A stretch of DNA of 64,000 nt from Streptomyces sp. NBC_01198 (lineage in GTDB: Bacteria; Actinomycetota; Actinomycetes; Streptomycetales; Streptomycetaceae). Positions within the stretch are counted from its first letter, which is position 1. Every line of letters begins with the position of its first letter. A program made the translations under genes and the position numbers. Shown here piece by piece: positions 44,822 through 52,986 of this stretch. The stretch lies in the NCBI RefSeq assembly GCF_036010485.1, contig NZ_CP108568.1, positions 1 through 64,000 of the forward strand. The letters are read 5' to 3'. The notes below the pieces were generated by a model. That model was not told where the DNA came from. It saw only the letters and a program-made list of their open reading frames with translations, and made no database searches.

Positions 44822-45427
44822 ATGGACTTGGCGTATTGCAGGGTAAGTACGACCGCACAGGACCTCGCGCGGCAGATCGACGCGATGCGCGCCGCCGGTG
44901 TCGCCGAGGAACACATCTACGTCGACAAGCGCACCGGCGCCAACATGGACCGCGAGGGCCTGACCGCACTGCTCGGCTTCGCGCGGCCCGGCGACCGCAT
45001 CAACGTACTCACCCTGGACCGGCTGGGCCGCAACATGCGCGAGACCCTGAACCTCGTACACGACCTCACCGAGCGCAGCATCTTCCTGCGCACGCTCGGC
45101 GACAAACTCGCCGTGGACACCAGCGAGTCGGGACCCGGAACGGACATGGCAATCGCGCTGCTGGCGATGTTCGCCCAGATGGAGCGGATCTACATGCTGG
45201 AGCGGGCAGCCGGCGCCCGCGCGTCCAAAGAAGCCCGCGGGTTGCCGACCGGGCGGCCGGCGAAGCTCAACGCAACCACCCGTGCCGGAGCCGCCCAGCG
45301 CATCAAGGACGGCGCGATCCCCGAACAGGTCGCCGCCGAACTCGGGGTAAGCCGCTCCACGCTGTACCGGGAACTACGCAAGCACCGCGAGGGAACTGTC
45401 GCGGAACACTGCGGAAGAGAAGGCTGA
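44822..45427 (+). CDS. tnpR: Serine recombinase (Tn3-type resolvase)
   Basis: 201 residues. The catalytic domain opens MDLAYCRVSTTAQDLARQID with the nucleophilic Ser of RVST. It continues LTLDRLGRNMRETLNLV, the conserved DRLGR motif, and ALLAMFAQMERIYMLERAA for the long E helix. The C-terminal HTH is VAAELGVSRSTLYRELRKH. A GTG three codons upstream is an alternative start. It lies downstream of the res-like cluster and probably belongs with the Tn3-type tnpA fragment at 48998. Confidence 0.9.
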   Translation: MDLAYCRVSTTAQDLARQIDAMRAAGVAEEHIYVDKRTGANMDREGLTALLGFARPGDRINVLTLDRLGRNMRETLNLVHDLTERSIFLRTLGDKLAVDTSESGPGTDMAIALLAMFAQMERIYMLERAAGARASKEARGLPTGRPAKLNATTRAGAAQRIKDGAIPEQVAAELGVSRSTLYRELRKHREGTVAEHCGREG

Positions 45428-45556
45428 CCAGCGGTTCAACGTGCATCGCCCCAGGATGTTTTGCGGCATATACCGCGGCCCCTTCATGGCCGCATTGTCG
45501 CCCTACTTGCCCACCCATCAAGGCACCGATTTGCGCCTATCCAAGTCAGAGGTCCT

Positions 45557-46744
45557 TCAAGGGCGGGTGATGCCGAATGACTGCACTGTTGCGCACAGCT
45601 TGTCGATCTCATCGGCGGTGTTGTAGTAGTGCACCGATGCTCGAACTACGTCGGGCAGGCCTCGGGGGGCCAGATCGAAGCGGGCCGAGCTCACTGCGGA
45701 GACTGTCGTGTTAATGCCCGCTGCGCTCAGGCGGCTTTGCGCTTCGGCGGCGGGCACGCCGTTGACGGTGAAGGTGACGATCCCGCAGAGGCGCTGGCCC
45801 TGGTCCTGGACGGTCACTCTGGGTAGATCCCAGAGACGCTGCCGTAGCTGCCTGGCGAGTGCGGTGACCCGTTCCTCGATCGCTTCGATGCCCCACTCCA
45901 GCGCATAGTCAACTGCGACTCCGAGACCGATCTTGGCCGCGCAGTTGGTCTCCCAGTTCTCGAACCGGCGGGCGTCAGTCCGTATTGTGTACTGGTCTGG
46001 GGCTGTCCAGGTCGCCGCGTGCAGGTCGAGGAAGGGCGGCTCTAGCTGTTCGATGAGCCGGTCTGAAACGTAGAGGAAGCCGGTGCCGCGGGGCCCGCGC
46101 AGGAACTTACGTCCGGTGGCGGACAGCAGATCGCAGCCGATTTCCTCGACGTCGACGGGCAACTGCCCGATGGATTGACACGCGTCGAGCAGAAATGGAA
46201 CACCGGCGGCACGGGTCAGTCGTCCGATCTCGGCCGCAGGGTTGACCAGGCCGCTTTGGGTGGGCACATGTGTGACGGCGACTAGCTTTACGTCGTCGTC
46301 AAGCCGACGCTGCAGGTCTTGCACGGACAGTTGGCCGTATTCGTCGTTGTCGACTACTTCGACTCGGGCGCCGGTTTGCGCTGCGACCTGCAGGAAGGCT
46401 ATGACGTTGCTGGCGTACTCGGCACGGGCGGTGAGGATCCGGTCGCCGGGGCCGAAGCGCATTGCGTAGAAGGCCATGTCCCAGGCGCGGGTGGCGTTTT
46501 CGACCACCGCGACCTCGTGCGGACCACAACCGATCAGACGGGCGATTGCGTCATAGACGTTGTTCATCTCGGAGGCCGCCGCAGCGGCGGCCTCGTATCC
46601 GCCGATCTGCTCTTCCAGACGCAGGTGATCGATGACGGCGTCGGTCACCGCGGCGGGTGCAAGCGCCGCGCCGGCGTTGTTGAAGTGCACGACGTTTGTG
46701 CATCCGGGGGTGTCCTTGCGGGCGCGATCCACATCCAGCGTCAT
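45557..46744 (-). CDS. Class V PLP-dependent aminotransferase-fold enzyme
   Basis: 395 residues from ATG 46744 (GGAAGG at good spacing); an ATG seven codons upstream is possible. It has the csd/NifS fold: HFNNAGAALAP, TRAEYASNVIAF, VTHVPTQSGLVNPAAEIG, LLDACQSIGQLPVD, and the PLP lysine in LSATGRKFLRGPRGTGFL. Members include cysteine desulfurases, isopenicillin N epimerase-like enzymes and EgtE-type lyases; the specific reaction cannot be fixed. It stands next to an aminopeptidase P gene on the same strand, 258 bp apart. Both may be cargo of the surrounding Tn3-like element. Confidence 0.87.
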   Translation of the reverse strand: MTLDVDRARKDTPGCTNVVHFNNAGAALAPAAVTDAVIDHLRLEEQIGGYEAAAAAASEMNNVYDAIARLIGCGPHEVAVVENATRAWDMAFYAMRFGPGDRILTARAEYASNVIAFLQVAAQTGARVEVVDNDEYGQLSVQDLQRRLDDDVKLVAVTHVPTQSGLVNPAAEIGRLTRAAGVPFLLDACQSIGQLPVDVEEIGCDLLSATGRKFLRGPRGTGFLYVSDRLIEQLEPPFLDLHAATWTAPDQYTIRTDARRFENWETNCAAKIGLGVAVDYALEWGIEAIEERVTALARQLRQRLWDLPRVTVQDQGQRLCGIVTFTVNGVPAAEAQSRLSAAGINTTVSAVSSARFDLAPRGLPDVVRASVHYYNTADEIDKLCATVQSFGITRP

Positions 46745-47002
46745 CGGCGCAGCCTTCCTGTTCATCTTTCTGGTTGTGGACCACTGGCGTGATGAGCCAT
46801 TGCCATCCCCGCTCCGGCAATCGGGGACGCGCGGTCCAGGTCCACCAGAGGGTCTCGTGCCGGTCGGCAGGGGCATGTTCGGGACCGACCGGCTACTTGT
46901 CTGCGTGCAAGGCGCCTTCGCTGGTCAAGCCTGGGTGCGGCGGGGCCTTGTGCTGTTCGGCGGGGTGAACATGGCCGGTACTCCAGCAGAGACTTCCTTG
47001 CT

Positions 47003-48463
47003 TCAAGGCAGCCGCGGTCCGGCTTCCCGCTGGACGGCAAGCCAGGACTCGATCTCGTCTGCTTGTCGTGGCAGGTCCGCGGACAGGTTGACCGCGCCCT
47101 CGGCACTGACGAGTATGTCGTCTTCGATCCGGATGCCCATCCCCCGTAGCTCGGCGGGGACTAGTTCGTCTTCGGGCTGGAAGTACAACCCTGGCTCGAC
47201 GGTGAGCACGTAGCCTTCGCGGAGTTCTCCCTCGCGGTATTTCTCCGCGCGGGCTCCGGCACAGTCGTGCACGTCGATGCCGAGCATGTGGCCGAAGCTG
47301 TGCAACGTCCAACGCCGGTAGACCAGGGACTGCGGGTCCATGGCCTCGTCGACGCTGACCGGCAGGATGCCCAGTTCCTCCAGGCCCTCTGCGAGGACGC
47401 GCATGCAGGTCAGGTCAACATCCTTGAATTTGACGCCCGGCTTGATCAGGTCCATGCCGGCCTGCTGCGAGGCGTACACGATGTCGTAGACCTGACGCTG
47501 GAGCGGGGTGAAAGAGCCGGAGACCGGCACGGTGCGGGTCACGTCGGCGGTGTAGAGATGGTTGTTCTCCACCCCCATGTCCATCAGCAGCAACTCGCCG
47601 GGCACGGTGGTGCCATGGTTTCGCTTCCAGCACAGAATCGTGGCGTGTGCGCCGGCGCCGATAATCGAACCGTACCCGACATCGTTGCCGTCATGCCGGG
47701 CGCGCAGGCCGAAGACCCCTTCGATCAGGCGCTCGGACACTCCGCGGTCGGCCGGCACCACCCGGGCTACATCCTCGAAGCCGCGGATGGTGGCGTCGAT
47801 GGCGTCCTGAAGCTGGGCCAGCTCCCACTCGTCCTTGACCAGCTTCAGCTCGGAGACCGACGCAGTCAGCTCCCGGTCACGGGCGCGCGACTGCCGGTCG
47901 TGCGGCGGTACAGCGGAGTCGACACGCCGGTCCAAGCCGCGCAGTACCCGGGTGCGGCCGGGTGCGCAATCGGCGAGGGCGGCATCGACATCGGCGAGCG
48001 CAGCCGTCTCGACGCCCAGTTCGGTGGCCTTCTCCTTCAGGGTGTGCCGACGGCCGACCCACAGCTCCCCATCCCGGCTGCGGAAGAACTCATCAGTGTC
48101 ACGGGGCGACCAGGGCCGGGTGTAGAGGACTGCGTCGTGACCCTCCCCGCTCGGCCGCATGATCAACACACCGTCTGGGTCATGGTCGCCAGTGAGGTAG
48201 GCGAAGTCGCTCCCTGGCCGGAAAGGGTAGAGCGTGTCGTTCGCACGTACCTTGGCCGTCCCGGTGGGGACCACCAGCGTCTCCCCGGGGAACGCAGCCG
48301 ACAGAGCGGCGCGGCGCCGGGCGTAGTTGGGGACCGCCGGCCGCGGCAGCACGCCGAGTGCATCATCTCGCCAGCCGATCCGCATGAACTCCATCAACTT
48401 TTCGGGGAAGTCCGGGTCATGCGACGCCGTACGCGTCTCACTCTGCCCACCAACCTGGTTCAC
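47003..48463 (-). CDS. pepP: Xaa-Pro aminopeptidase (aminopeptidase P, M24B)
   Basis: 486 residues from GTG 48463, with GAGAGGGAG just upstream. The AMP_N domain comes first (ARRRAALSAAFPGETLVVPT, then YPFRPGSDFAYLTG). The pita-bread domain follows with all five metal ligands: D and D in LLLMDMGVENNHLYTADVTR, H in SFGHMLGIDVHD, E in LTVEPGLYF and E in GIRIEDDILV. It removes N-terminal residues preceding proline. A 21-bp dyad lies about 155 bp upstream. Streptomycete genomes normally have other pepP genes, so this may be an extra, mobile copy. Confidence 0.92.
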   Translation of the reverse strand: MNQVGGQSETRTASHDPDFPEKLMEFMRIGWRDDALGVLPRPAVPNYARRRAALSAAFPGETLVVPTGTAKVRANDTLYPFRPGSDFAYLTGDHDPDGVLIMRPSGEGHDAVLYTRPWSPRDTDEFFRSRDGELWVGRRHTLKEKATELGVETAALADVDAALADCAPGRTRVLRGLDRRVDSAVPPHDRQSRARDRELTASVSELKLVKDEWELAQLQDAIDATIRGFEDVARVVPADRGVSERLIEGVFGLRARHDGNDVGYGSIIGAGAHATILCWKRNHGTTVPGELLLMDMGVENNHLYTADVTRTVPVSGSFTPLQRQVYDIVYASQQAGMDLIKPGVKFKDVDLTCMRVLAEGLEELGILPVSVDEAMDPQSLVYRRWTLHSFGHMLGIDVHDCAGARAEKYREGELREGYVLTVEPGLYFQPEDELVPAELRGMGIRIEDDILVSAEGAVNLSADLPRQADEIESWLAVQREAGPRLP

Positions 48464-48997
48464 AATCTGCTCCCTCTCGGCCCGCCTGCGTGACCTGCTT
48501 CCCCAGCGCCGAACGCGAAGACGGACGCCGCCGACGATCCCATACAAAGAGGGCACGACAGCAGCATCGCTGAACAGCTGACCTTGAAGCAGGGTTTCAC
48601 GATGCGCAGTATTCCTCTATTGCACATCATTTGCAATAACACATCAGTCGCAGACTATCCTGCCCACCCGTCGATACCGCAACTGCAGATCATGATCACG
48701 ACAAGTAATCTTGGCGCAGGCGCACCAGGGCTGTGTCTGCGGCGGGCGCGGTGCCGGTAGGCGTCGCATGATGGGCAGGTCAGGAGCGCAGGGATACGGC
48801 AGCAGCACTTACCTGCATCCACGAGGGGAGGGCCGGCCGGGCCCCCCTTCCCAGCGAGCGTCAGGAATCTCTCGAGCAGGTGTGCTGGGCTGCTCAGCCA
48901 AGACCGATCACCCGCCTGCCCCTGGCATCCGGTCGCCCGATCATGTGACCTATCGTGAGCGCGGTCACACCACAGGAAGATCCAGGGGGAGGGACAG
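48464..48997. other. Intergenic region upstream of pepP and tnpA
   Basis: About 530 bp between divergent genes. It holds an AT-rich stretch with the dyad at 48618-48638 and GGGGGAGGG just before the tnpA fragment. No gene was found. Confidence 0.5.
48618..48638. promoter_or_regulatory. Operator-like dyad upstream of pepP
   Basis: TATTGCA-N7-TGCAATA, a perfect inverted repeat in an unusually AT-rich stretch about 155 bp before the pepP GTG. The cognate regulator is not evident. Confidence 0.5.
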
Positions 48998-49318
48998 GTG
49001 CCTGTCGCGTTCCTGACCGAAGAACAACGCCGCAGCTACGGCACGTTCAGTGCGTCACCCGATGATGGACAGCTGGCCGGGTACTTCCTGCTGGACCGGG
49101 ACGCCCGCCGCCGGGCGATGACCTGCCGCGGTGCCCGCTCACAACTGGGCTACGGCGTGCAGCTCGGCACAGTCCGGTTTCTGGGCGCCTTTCTGGACGA
49201 CCCGGAGCGGGCCCCTGCCGTCGTCGTCGACTATGTGGCTGGACAGTTCGGCCTTGATCCGCGCGCGCTGGCCGGGTACGGGTCCGAGCGGACCCGCTGG
49301 GACCACCAGAACGCCATT

Positions 49319-50169
49319 AAAAAGTCGTCTCATTTGGTGAGTCTGCGGTAGCAGATGAGAGTGCAGGCGATGCTGGCGAAGGCGAGGAAGTGCTCGGCTT
49401 TGCGTTCGTACCGGCGGTGCAGACGGCGGCATCCGGCCAGCCAGGCCATGGTGCGTTCGACGGTCCAGCGATGACGACCGAGGCGTTGGGAGGACTCGAT
49501 GCCTTTGCGGGCAATGCGGTGCGTGATCCCGCGTAAGGCGAGCCATCTGCGCAGGTGGTTGTAGTCGTAGCCCTTGTCCGCGTGCAGTTTGGCGGGATGC
49601 CGGCGACGCGGACCGCGCTGGGAGCGGATCGGCGGAATGCCGCAGACCAGTGGGATGAGGGCCTGGCTGTCGTGCAGGTTCGCCCCCGAGATCCCGACGG
49701 ATATGGGCAGACCGGTCCGCTCGGTGATCAAGTGGATCTTCGAGCCGTACTTGCCCCGATCGACAGGATTCGGACCTGTCAGGTCCCCCTTTTCAGAGCC
49801 CGCATGTTCACCGAGTCGATCGCGCAGCGACTCCAGTCCAGCCCGCCGCGTGCGCCGAGTTCGTCCAGGACCAGGCGGTGAAGCTTGGCCCACACCCGGG
49901 CCTTGCTCCATTCGGTGAACCGGCGGTGGGCCGTGGGTCCCGATGGTCCGAAGGAAGGCGGCAACTGCCTCCAGGTACAGCCGGAGGTGGCGACGAACAC
50001 GATGGCCGCCAGCACCTCGCGGTCTCCGTACCGACGCCGGCCGCCACCCTGCGGCCGCGACGGCGCAGGCGGCACGACCCTCTGGAAAAACTCCCACAGT
50101 TCATCTGGCACCAGGCGCTCCACGATCCCCACGACCGCAGATTACCGAACTTCCAAATGAGACGACTTC
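49319..50169 (-). mobile_element. IS5-family (IS427-group) element
   Basis: 851 bp. Terminal repeats (A/G)AAGTCGTCTCATTTGG match at both ends, flanked by TTAA at 49315-49318 and 50170-50173. Confidence 0.88.
49330..50132 (-). CDS. IS427-group transposase made by programmed frameshift
   Basis: Two overlapping frames. The first, from 50132 to 49779, is MGIVERLVPDELWEFFQRVV ... WSRCAIDSVNMRALKRG, with the N-terminal DUF4096-like domain and the first catalytic Asp. The second continues as GPNPVDRGKYGSKIHLITER, then HADKGYDYNHL (second Asp) and RWTVERTMAWLAGCRRL (Glu region). The switch lies at AAAAGGGGG near 49795, a classic slippery run for this group. The fused product would be about 266 residues and appears functional. 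Confidence 0.85.
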
Positions 50170-50345
50170 TTAAGGACTTCCGCGCACAGGCCCTCGCCCG
50201 GCTCACCGCCCAGCACGAAGAGATCGTCCACCTCCGGACCAGGGCCGCTGAGACAGCATCCGTGACTCGCCTTCCTGGCGCCCGCACCGCCGCGATCGGA
50301 TCATGCAGCTGACAACGCGGGCGGGCCGGCGGCGGCTCCCCGGCA

Positions 50346-50909
50346 TCAGGCCGGGGCGTCGGCCCGTCGTATATGCAAGTGGCCGTCCCTGGGGAAAGGC
50401 GGCCGAGCCGGAAGGACCTGGTGAAACCCGTATCGGGCCTTCTCCGCAACCCGGCACGAGGCGAGGTTATCCACCTGATGGAGCAGGTCGAGACGTTTCA
50501 TCCCTTCGACCGCGAAAACCTCGAAGGCCCAGCTGGTGAGAGCTTCGAGGGCGCGAGGGGCCACACCCTGGCCTCGGGCATGGGCTGCGGTCCAGTAGCC
50601 GACTTCTGCGGATTCGTGGCTGGGACCGGTCCGCTTCATGGCCACTTCACCAACCAACCGGCCTTCGCCGGTGCCGGATTGAACTTCATGCACGGCGAAG
50701 CTCAGCCGGTCTCCACTCTCCCAGCCGCGTCTCTGAAGCTCCAGCCGCTCTACTGCATTCTCGATGCTCTCTACAGGAAGCCTCGTCCAACGACGCAATG
50801 TGGGATCGCGATACGCCTCGACCAGTGGCTCGACGTCGTCATCATTCCAAGGGCGCAGGAAGAGCGCAGAGGCAGACGGCGTCGCGTCCACCTGCAAGGT
50901 GATGCTCAT
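50346..50909 (-). CDS. GNAT-family N-acetyltransferase
   Basis: 187 residues from ATG 50909, with GGAGG upstream. The fold of RimJ/RimL-type acetyltransferases is visible: LFLRPWNDDDVEPLVEAYRD, FAVHEVQSGTGEGRLVGEVA, the acetyl-CoA loop YWTAAHARGQGVAPRALEAL and the late DLLHQVDNLASCRVAEKARY. This subfamily acetylates N-terminal amines or small-molecule amines. It is a stand-alone gene between transposon remnants. Confidence 0.87.
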   Translation of the reverse strand: MSITLQVDATPSASALFLRPWNDDDVEPLVEAYRDPTLRRWTRLPVESIENAVERLELQRRGWESGDRLSFAVHEVQSGTGEGRLVGEVAMKRTGPSHESAEVGYWTAAHARGQGVAPRALEALTSWAFEVFAVEGMKRLDLLHQVDNLASCRVAEKARYGFHQVLPARPPFPRDGHLHIRRADAPA

Positions 50910-51150
50910 CAAGGTCCTCCCCGAACGGTTCACCTGATCATCATCCCGTGAGCTGTGATCCGCGCGTCGCACGGTCGACAGAACGCTGACGCGAGGAACC
51001 GATCTGCGCAATACGTACCAGGGGCCGACACAGGGCCAAGGAAGAGGTGATCTGCACCGCATCGTTGCTCTTGGAATGCAACACGCGCACCGGACTGCAT
51101 CGCGAAACTGTTCCCGCCGACGCGCCTGCTCAATCGCAACACGAAGTCAT

Positions 51151-51390
51151 CCGCACACGGCCTCTGTGGACACAAGGCACGGTTGCGCCATGGCACTGCT
51201 GCAAGCCGGAGTCGACACAACCGTCATCGCGCTCTGGCTCGGCCACGCCGGCGTCCGATCCACCGACGCCTACGTCCACGCCGACATGACCATCAAAGAG
51301 AAGGCCCTGGCCCTCACGACCCCCGCGACAGCCCGGCCCGGTCGTTATCGTCCCACCGACTCCACCCTCGCGTTCCTCGACAGCCTCTGA
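51151..51390 (+). pseudogene. C-terminal remnant of a tyrosine recombinase
   Basis: CAMALLQAGVDTTVIALWLG then HAGVRSTDAYVHADMTIKEK is the end of an XerD/phage-type integrase, with the LGH catalytic His and the YVHAD tyrosine. The usual H-T-x-R-H motif before it is degraded (VDTRHG), and the upstream frame shows no integrase sequence. It belongs to the integrase type used by many actinobacterial elements. Confidence 0.7.
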
Positions 51391-51436
51391 CGCGACCAGA
51401 CCAGAGCTTCCTTCCAGGTCATGCCACACTCAACGC

Positions 51437-51751
51437 GTGACAACGCCCGAGGAAGCGCCCGCAGCAAGCCCGCCCGGCGCCAGCCCGTATGCCTGTCCCT
51501 GCTGCAAGCTCCTGACGCTGGAAGCCCGCGGACACTTCCAGATCTGTGACGAGTGCAGTTGGGAAGACGATGGCCAGGACGACCCGAACGCCGACGAGGT
51601 CTGGGGCGGCCCCAACGGGTCGGAAAGCCTGAGGGACGCCCGTCTTCGCTACGCGCAATACGTCACGACAACGAGGACAACAGATCCGAGATCAGCAGCG
51701 AACGGCGGGCCGGGCAGGTGGCGCTCACGCCCCAGGCGTCGTCGCGGCTGA
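51437..51751 (+). CDS. CPCC-family cysteine-rich protein, C-terminus possibly altered
   Basis: 104 residues from GTG 51437. YACPCCKLLTLEARGHFQIC then DECSWEDDGQDDPNADEVWG and GPNGSESLRDARLRYAQY match the CPCC domain (probable zinc-binding). After residue 80 the sequence turns Arg-rich and no longer fits the family, which suggests a frameshift near 51670. Function of the family is unknown. Confidence 0.75.
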   Translation: MTTPEEAPAASPPGASPYACPCCKLLTLEARGHFQICDECSWEDDGQDDPNADEVWGGPNGSESLRDARLRYAQYVTTTRTTDPRSAANGGPGRWRSRPRRRRG

Positions 51752-51882
51752 GCGCAGATCTCAGACCGCACCGGAATTCTTTCTCTGCCCTCTCCGGCAC
51801 CGCAACTATGCAGAACAGAACAGCCGTCGCGGGAGCTACAGCCTCGTGCAACGCCAGCACACTCGGCATAGTCACAGCCTCG

Positions 51883-51916
51883 GCATAGGTCCACCTATGC
51901 GGATATCCGCATAGGT
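51883..51916. repeat. 24-bp perfect palindrome plus a half-site
   Basis: ACCTATGCGGAT followed by its exact complement spans 51893-51916. An extra GCATAGGT half-site lies at 51883-51890. It sits immediately before the istB remnant. Confidence 0.75.
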
Positions 51917-52089
51917 CGACGAACTCGGCTACATGGAACTCGACCGCCACGGCGCCGAACTCCTCTTCCAGGTCCTGACGGAACGCGAGGAAAGAACAGC
52001 GTCGCCATCGCCTCCAACGAGTCCTTCGGCAAAGCGCACATGTTCCGGCGAACCTATGCCAGGCGGTGCCGGAACTCACCAGGTTCTGC
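51915..52089 (+). pseudogene. IS21 istB helper-ATPase remnant
   Basis: VDELGYMELDRHGAELLFQV then LTEREE is the Walker B region of IstB. The frame then shifts near 51992, after which IASNESFG reads on. The rest is absent; the right boundary is the IS at 52093. Confidence 0.65.
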
Positions 52090-52092
52090 AGT

Positions 52093-52981
52093 GAGCCTTT
52101 TCCAACCTGCCCTGCCGGTCTGGTAGTTGGCGTGACAGACGAGTGAAGCCTTTGGTAGACGGGTTCACGACCAAGATCACCCGCGCTGCCAGAGGCTTCA
52201 CGTGTTTGTTTACCCGTCCGGGCTGGACCTGTCCAGCTCGCATCTTCGCTTCCTCACCGCCCGTCTGCGCGAGCGTCGCCGTGCGATCGGCAGCCGGTGG
52301 CGCCGGTTGAGCGCCGGCCGACAGGCGCTGCTTGCCCTCGCCCACTTGCGCATGGGACACACCTACGCCCAGCTCGCAGCCGGGTTCGGCATCGGCACGA
52401 CGACGGCGTATCGGTACATCACCGAAGTCGTCGACCTCCTGGCCGCCCTGGCACCCACGCTCGAACAAGCCGTCCGCCAAGCGTCAGCGAAGGCGTTCGT
52501 CTTGCTCGACGGCACTGTCCTGCCCATCGACCGGATCGCTGCCGACCGACCGTTCTACTCGGGCAAACACAAGAAGCACGGCATGAACGTCCAAGTCCTC
52601 GCCGACCCGGCCGGACGTCTTCTCTGGGCCTCCCCCGCCCTGCCCGGAGCCGTCCATGACATCCGCGCCGCACGCGAACACGGCATCCTCGACGCCCTGA
52701 CCTCAGCAAAGATCCACTGCTGGGCCGACAAGGGCTACCAGGGCGCCGGACCTGCTGTCCGCGTGCCGTACCGAGGCCGATGGGAGACCCTCTCCGAGGG
52801 CCAGCAGGCCGTGAACCGCTCACAGGCCAAGATCCGAGCCCTGGTCGAACCCGCCATCGCCACCCTCAAAACCTGGCGGCTCCTGCGCAAGCTCCGCTGC
52901 TCGACCACCCGCATCACCAGCCTCGTCCAAGCTGTCCTCACCCTCCACCTCACCTGCTCAAACTGAGGTTGGAAAAGGCTC
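52093..52981 (+). mobile_element. Small IS5-like element (ISL2-type)
   Basis: 889 bp with terminal repeats GAGCCTTTTCCAACCT and AGT duplicated at 52090-52092 and 52982-52984. Confidence 0.88.
52202..52966 (+). CDS. IS5-like transposase (HARBI1/DDE_4 type)
   Basis: 254 residues. N-terminal HTH_Tnp_4-like region: LLALAHLRMGHTYAQLAAGF then GIGTTTAYRYITEVV. DDE domain: D in FVLLDGTVLPIDRI, GKHKKHGMNVQVLADPAGR, D in HCWADKGYQGAG and an acidic helix late (RALVEPAIATLKTWRLL). It appears intact. Confidence 0.88.
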   Translation: MFVYPSGLDLSSSHLRFLTARLRERRRAIGSRWRRLSAGRQALLALAHLRMGHTYAQLAAGFGIGTTTAYRYITEVVDLLAALAPTLEQAVRQASAKAFVLLDGTVLPIDRIAADRPFYSGKHKKHGMNVQVLADPAGRLLWASPALPGAVHDIRAAREHGILDALTSAKIHCWADKGYQGAGPAVRVPYRGRWETLSEGQQAVNRSQAKIRALVEPAIATLKTWRLLRKLRCSTTRITSLVQAVLTLHLTCSN

Positions 52982-52986
52982 AGTGA

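Larger units (their letters stand above)
48998..50312 (+). pseudogene. tnpA: Tn3-family transposase N-terminal fragment, split by an IS
   Basis: Starts at GTG 48998 with MPVAFLTEEQRRSYGTFSA, then YGVQLGTVRFLGAFLDDP and VDYVAGQFGLDP. This is the DUF4158 N-terminus of Tn3 transposases. The IS427-group element interrupts it at 49318. Beyond the element, with one TTAA removed, the frame stays open (HQNAIKDFRAQALARLTAQH) to 50312, but that part no longer resembles Tn3 TnpA. A deletion joining tnpA to another coiled-coil protein must therefore predate the IS. About 900 residues of TnpA are missing. Confidence 0.75.
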
